The notes beneath the pieces are model-generated. The model saw only the letters and a program-made list of their open reading frames with translations. It had not been told where the DNA came from and ran no database searches. A stretch of 33,968 nt of DNA from Liolophura sinensis (taxonomy: Eukaryota; Mollusca; Polyplacophora; Chitonida; Chitonidae), in contig NW_027018376.1 in NCBI RefSeq assembly GCF_032854445.1, positions 1 to 33,968 on the forward strand. Direction: 5' to 3'. Shown here piece after piece: positions 29,512-33,968 of the stretch. Made by a program: the position numbers and the translations under genes. Within the stretch, counting starts at the first letter, position 1. Each line of letters begins with the position of its first letter.

Positions 29512-29517
29512 TTCACA
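29512..29517 (+). repeat. Right copy of target-site duplication TTCACA
   Basis: Direct repeat of 10954-10959, abutting the terminal CTATACTACT. Confidence 0.8.
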
Positions 29518-29596
29518 TAATATAGGAATACAAGATAAAAACATTAAATGGTAGTAGAGGCCCATTCAGTTACAAACAAGCAGAATCGAACGTAAC

Positions 29597-29599
<3 letters not shown>

Positions 29600-29659
<60 letters not shown>
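29600..29659. repeat. (AT)n microsatellite
   Basis: About 30 uninterrupted AT units in the host flank, 80 bp beyond the element. Confidence 0.97.
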
Positions 29660-29660
<1 letters not shown>

Positions 29661-30298
29661 TGAAAAAAATGCACATATAACTTATGAAATAATTGAAGAC
29701 TTAAAACTATATGAATTAACGATTTAGTAATGAATAAATAATTATTGGTATAGAAATGATAATTTTGGTTGTAGTTATAGTTATTGGCCCCCTCTTGCCG
29801 CCTATGGTCATGATGGGCGACAGGGTTATTTCACAGGTAGCAGATATATAATTTACATACCTTACATATTAATTTTGATACACTGCGATATGTATATTAA
29901 AGGAGAAGAAAATTTAAATATCAACCAAACACCATTGAAAAGAGTATGCATTTCCTCGCAGGTGCATTCCTTAAAAAAGTTCTAATGTGTACTTCAAGTT
30001 GATAAATTATAAATTAAGTCAGCGCCAATATCCGCTGTGAGCGCCCCATTTCGCCTATGAAGTAGTCTTGAAGTCTTCTGTGTTAGGAGAAGAATTGCCG
30101 TTGGAAACCGCCGAAGTGCAGTTCGTACATTTCCGGTAGAACTCTTCTTCCAAGAACGTAGCGAACACGTCGTTTTCCGCCTGACGATCGAAAACCAGAA
30201 CGTTGGACGTAGGTTCCGAGTTTACAAGCCGGCAGCTTTAACGACTCTCATTGGCTGAGAGGCAACACACCCCCAGCATAAATTACAGGGTGTTAAAG

Positions 30299-30520
30299 AT
30301 GGAGGACGTGATGGACTCAGCGATTTATGCCAGCTTTGCCGTTTTCAAACTGTACGTGTATGGCAAGGAAAAATTATGCAGCAGGCACCACCAGATGTGC
30401 TCTTTTCAGCCTACAGTTTCATTTTTTAAAGTTTTCTTCCCCTTTAACACATATTTTCGAGCGGATTTATATAAACATACGCAAGTCCGCACATCCGAAT
30501 GTACACCCACGTACAAATAA
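30299..30520 (+). CDS. Possible first exon of an unknown gene
   Basis: ATG in good context (AAAGATGG) at 30299 begins MEDVMDSAIYASFAVFKLYV, then YGKEKLC, after a relatively CpG-rich stretch (30025-30290) with a CCAAT-type CTCATTGGCTGAG. The frame is open to 30520, but the part beyond about residue 40 looks non-coding, suggesting a splice donor I could not pinpoint. No family recognised. Confidence 0.25.
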   Translation: MEDVMDSAIYASFAVFKLYVYGKEKLCSRHHQMCSFQPTVSFFKVFFPFNTYFRADLYKHTQVRTSECTPTYK

Positions 30521-31074
30521 ATAGATAAATAAATAAATAAATAAATCTACTTTGAAAAGAGATATATAAGATGAACCTTCGTAACTACCACACTAGTATT
30601 TTCCGACTACAGTCTCGAGTATGTATTCAGATACATGTAGCTAAACGTATGCACATTGAAAAATATTTCGCTTTACTCTGCTTATTAAATCCTTTTGTTT
30701 TTAGAATGTACTTACAAACTTCTAGAAAGCTTAGCAAATTAACTGTGGTACTTACATTTGTGTGGCCATATAACAGGACAGCTGTCGATATATCGTTCAA
30801 GTTACTTGGTGTCGTGATACGTGTTAACATGGGTTGTCTACTACATTCTAAAAGGAAACGGGCAGTAATTTTTATGAAGATTTCCACATTGACATCTTGT
30901 AGAATCAAAGTTACTATAGTGATCGTGGCTCAAAGAGCTGCAAACCGTAGAATAATATTAAAAGTACGGTCTCCCACATAGTACCACGCTGGCGGGTTCA
31001 GCGTGTGAAACGCCTTGCCTAGCGTAATTTTGCACTGATTGTTATCTTCTATACTTTTTCAATCCTGGGTCGAG

Positions 31075-31345
31075 TCACACCTAAGACCTTAAAACAGGAT
31101 GCTGTAGCTTCCTCGCTTGGCGATCGGCATGAAATGGATAGTGCAACGCCTTGTTGACCCGTATCAGTATAATGGCTCAGGCGGGGCGGCTTACTTGCCT
31201 TCAGTAAGGCGTTCCAGTGAAGCAACACTAGATGAAAGAGCGGTGGGAATCCGTCCTGCAACAAGGAGGTACATTTTATGCACTCTTAAGATTCCTTCGT
31301 CGCCATATGAAATGAAAAATTGTTAAGTACGACGTTAACCCAAAG
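31075..31345 (+). repeat. SINE family 2, plus orientation
   Basis: Matches 32835-33135 in reverse complement: CTTCCTCGCTTGGCG, CCCGTATCAGTATAATGGCT, GGCGGGGCGGCTTACTTGCC, GGAATCCGTCCTGCAAC and the 3' TTGTTAAGTACGACGTTAAC. Confidence 0.85.
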
Positions 31346-31449
31346 CATTAACTCACTCTATACTTCTTAAAGGTTTTGGTAAGGCGTCCCGATCACGGAC
31401 AGTTTTCGGGACAAAAAGAATTACTAAAAGGTGATCTTCCACATTTGCA

Positions 31450-33380
31450 TGTCTTTAGGTGATCCGAAGATCTGACCGGACAGGCATTGCGCTGGTGAGT
31501 TGGGGGCGGTGATATATCTTGGTGGATAGTCCTTAAAGGATCATTCGTCTGACTGAAAAGTGATCATGCTCTGTATATAACGCCTTTGGTTCAGCTCAAG
31601 ATACAGGAGGATTGTGACTTAACTTGGAGTTGAGGCCAGTGATGATTCGTTGACTGTCTTTTTGTATGTTTTCTAGTGTGCTAGTTTGAACTTCGGACAA
31701 ATTGTCCCAGATGATGCCAGCATACTCTAGGGATGGCCTGATGACGTTTTTATACATTATTTCCAAGCATTTCCTTTCAAGTTGGCATTTAAGAGCCTAA
31801 ATATGACATTTTTTTATTAGTTTTGTCGATGAGATTTTCTGTCAAATAGAATACCTAGGTGTTTAAGGTGTTAGTCGATTGAATTGTTTCTCCTATAAAA
31901 GATGTAAGTTGGGACGGTGACCTACATCTCGAAAATACAAGTAATTTGTCTTTTTGGAGTTGGAGTCAACAAACCAAGTTTTTGTTCAGTTTTCAACTGT
32001 ATGAAGGTCATTATCCACAGACCTTTTTATATCTATGGACGACAGGTCTTTATCGAGGACAAAGAGTCCGGTGCAAAAAGCTTGATATTATTTAGAATCT
32101 CGTAAGGGAGATCATTGATAAATATCACAAATAGCAAAGGCCCTACGACAGATCCTTGTGGGACTCCCCTCAAAAGTTGCTTGAAGTCGGATCCATTCAG
32201 TATTACTGCTGTTTTTGTGGATCAAGGTAACTTTCAAACCAGGTGTGGGGTTTTCCATTTATTACAAGTGAACATAACTTGGCCAGAATGCCAAAAACGG
32301 TCAAAGGCTTACAAGATGTCAAAAAATTGAAATTAAACTTCTTTTCAGTCATCCAAGGCTTTGGCATCACCAAAATACAGGTCAAGAAGCTATGTAACCG
32401 TTGATTGAGGGTAAAAAGCCAGACTGATAAGGAGGAATGCTTGAGTAAATGTAGTCAAAAACTTGCCGGAATACCAGACGTTCAGATACTGTACCTACAC
32501 AGTTTAAATGAAAAATCGGTCTATTGTTTGTCACTTCGGAGCTGTTTCCAGATTTGAATATGGGTGTTACGCGTGCTAATTGTCCATGAAGACGGTAATA
32601 TACCAGAACCTAAAGAGTATTGATAATATTAGGGATAAGGGCTTGAAGAAGCATTTTTACACTAATTCCATACGGTTCTGTAGCCCTGGTAATGCCATAA
32701 GTCTAAGTCTCTGTAGAATATCATCGAGTTCAATGGTGATGTGAGATGGTGGAGAACCCGCTGTCAGTGGAAGGCCAGGGAATGGCCGTTGAGTTAGGTA
32801 GCTTTACTGTCTTCGTCACATGCGTAAGATTTGACCGAGTGAGTGAGTGAGTGAGTGCTTGGGGTTTAACGTCGTACTCAACAATTTTTCAGTCATATGA
32901 CGACGAAGGAATCATTAGGGTGCATGCACGTGTAATGTGCCTCCTTGTTGCAGGACGGATTTCCACCGCTCTTTTATTTAGTGCTGCATCACTGAGACGA
33001 CTTACCGAAGGCAAGTAAGCCGCCCCGCCCGAGCCATTATACTGATACGGGTTAACCAGTTGTTGCACTATCCCTTTCATGCTGAACGCCAAGCGAGGAA
33101 GTAACAACTTCCTCTTTTAAAGTCTTAGGTGTGACTCGACCAAGGGATTGATCCTGGATCTACCGGTAAGATTTGACCGATGTTTTCAAATGGGGGTATA
33201 GAAGATACTCAAGAGTTTGTGCTTTTTAAGTGAGACTTACATAATTACTACCAGAACTTATTTGCTGTGTTACCGGATTCTGATTTAGCTGCCAAGTTAT
33301 CTTGGTAGGATTTCTTGATTCGTGAATTTAGATGGTTACAATGAGCTCTGTAGGCTTTACAATTGGTGGAGTTCCTAACT
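31450..33380 (-). pseudogene. Decayed non-LTR retrotransposon (LINE) reverse transcriptase
   Basis: Minus-strand pieces in order: NHLNSRIKKSYQDNLAAKSE (endonuclease-RT linker, near 33300), RVTPIFKSGNS, SERLVFRQVFDYIYSSIPPY (finger region), WFESYL (near 32240), GVPQGSVVGPLLFVIFINDL (near 32160), then LFAPDS where the catalytic FADD box should be, and near 31700 IRPSLEYAGIIWDN and IQKDSQRIITGL. The motif order is that of jockey/CR1-type LINE RTs. Catalytic Asp is replaced and frames are broken, so it is dead. A family 2 SINE interrupts it at 32835-33170. Confidence 0.85.
32835..33170 (-). repeat. SINE family 2 inserted in the LINE relic
   Basis: Begins with (GAGT)n at 32838-32856 and GGGGTTTAACGTCGTACTCA, and contains GTCATATGACGACGAAGGAA and GCCGCCCCGCCCGAGCC. 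Minus orientation. LINE motifs continue on both sides, so the SINE is younger than the LINE. Confidence 0.85.
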
Positions 33381-33730
33381 CATGTAAAACACGGCTTGGT
33401 GCGCATCAGCCACGTTGGTCAAACAACATCATAAGCACGCTGGGAATTTCTCCTGTTTTTGTGCGTATAAATGGCGACACAAGTTTAATATTTACCAGCT
33501 AGTGCTACCTACCGTTTTATGGAAGATTTTTAACTGTTTTTAACGTTTTTAATATGCCCGCGACTTAGCGTGGCTGTGGTAGGCGAACTGCGAGAAGTGA
33601 GAGAAGTATATCAAAACTAAATAAGGACGTAAATGAATCGGAATTCAGCGATTTACCCTGGCCCAACGCTTGTTGCTGGGAGAAGCGGTCGCCGAGCTCC
33701 AAGTTCAACAGGAACCGAGATTAATAGGAA
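33381..33730. other. Possible 5' leader of the ORF at the window end
   Basis: No gene. TGGCGACAC at 33471 resembles the start of a retroelement primer-binding site, but no LTR could be recognised. Confidence 0.25.
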
Positions 33731-33968
33731 ATGGACGATGGCGGCGATCGTCAACAAACTGGACATCCAGACACAGATACGCAGCAAAATATAGGAGATG
33801 TGTTGAGCACCCTCAATAACGTGTGTCGCCTGAACATTCCGGGCAGCATGCCGATAATACAGGTCAACCGGACCCCTGACAACTCTGTTGGGCCTCCAGG
33901 TAATATGCTTGAGCTCTTGTCTCAGTTAATGAATATGCATGCCCCTAAAGCTAAAACCCCTAGCTATT
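33731..33968 (+). CDS. Partial ORF running off the window, possibly gag-like
   Basis: ATG 33731 is the first after an in-frame TAG at 33725, and 79 codons stay open to the last base. The start (MDDGGDRQQTGHPDTDTQQN) is polar and Gln/Asp-rich; later VCRLNIPGSMPIIQVNR and MLELLSQLMNM. This resembles the N-terminus of a retrotransposon gag polyprotein, but no conserved motif is visible in the available part. It could equally be a host exon. Confidence 0.4.
   Translation, partial: MDDGGDRQQTGHPDTDTQQNIGDVLSTLNNVCRLNIPGSMPIIQVNRTPDNSVGPPGNMLELLSQLMNMHAPKAKTPSY

Larger units (their letters stand above)
29518..31060. other. Host flank; AT microsatellite and possible first exon only
   Basis: Apart from the (AT)n run and the candidate start at 30299, I see no supported gene. 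(AAAT)n tract at 30518-30545. The ORF pair at 30571-30981 overlaps on both strands without motifs. Confidence 0.4.

Overview
The window looks like nuclear genomic DNA of a mollusc, most likely a bivalve (a marine gastropod is possible). The evidence is AT-rich, intron-containing genes, tRNA-derived SINEs whose 3' ends resemble repeats common in molluscan genomes, a decayed LINE and a decayed Tc1-like transposase. I see no prokaryotic gene organisation.

Layout: 1-10,953 is mostly intergenic, with a full-length SINE (812-1078), a second SINE family (5185-5475, 10775-10920), a Tc1-like transposase relic (5970-6545), a MITE-like inverted-repeat unit (7344-7840) and two weak, possibly decayed coding stretches (1521-1772, 4298-4570). 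From 10,960 to 29,511 lies an 18,552-bp segment bounded by about 365-bp terminal inverted repeats. The outer 84 bp of the two repeats are identical, and the segment is flanked on both sides by the 6-bp direct repeat TTCACA. This looks like one large, recent DNA-element insertion. From 29,518 to the end is host sequence with an AT microsatellite, two more second-family SINEs, a broken LINE reverse transcriptase, and an ORF that runs off the window.

Inside the element, on the minus strand, is a complete intron-bearing gene (20,828 down to 12,294) for an RNA-binding protein of the A1CF/RBM46/RBM47 family. I could join nine exons with matching phases: RRM1, RRM3, a linker, an arginine/glycine-rich stretch, the C-terminal DND1-type double-stranded-RNA-binding domain and a proline/tyrosine-rich tail. 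No exon for the family's RRM2 is present. The linker exon exists in six copies (four with intact splice sites, all symmetrical 0-0 phase, 99 nt), embedded in a minisatellite whose unit contains that exon's own 5' splice site.

The right third of the element holds compact GC-rich minus-strand genes. One is a two-exon gene for a nuclear protein with a PC4-like region and a short C-terminal exon with a faint RHIM-like core. One is a C2H2 zinc-finger exon disturbed by compensating frameshifts. There are also duplicated 46-nt candidate first exons. Several of these are preceded by the same promoter-like cassette (clustered CCAAT boxes, TTACGTAA, a conserved core), which also lies inside both terminal repeats. 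This suggests a co-regulated set of element genes. I found no polymerase, integrase or transposase in the element, so its class and autonomy are open; the terminal structure best fits Polinton/Maverick-like elements.
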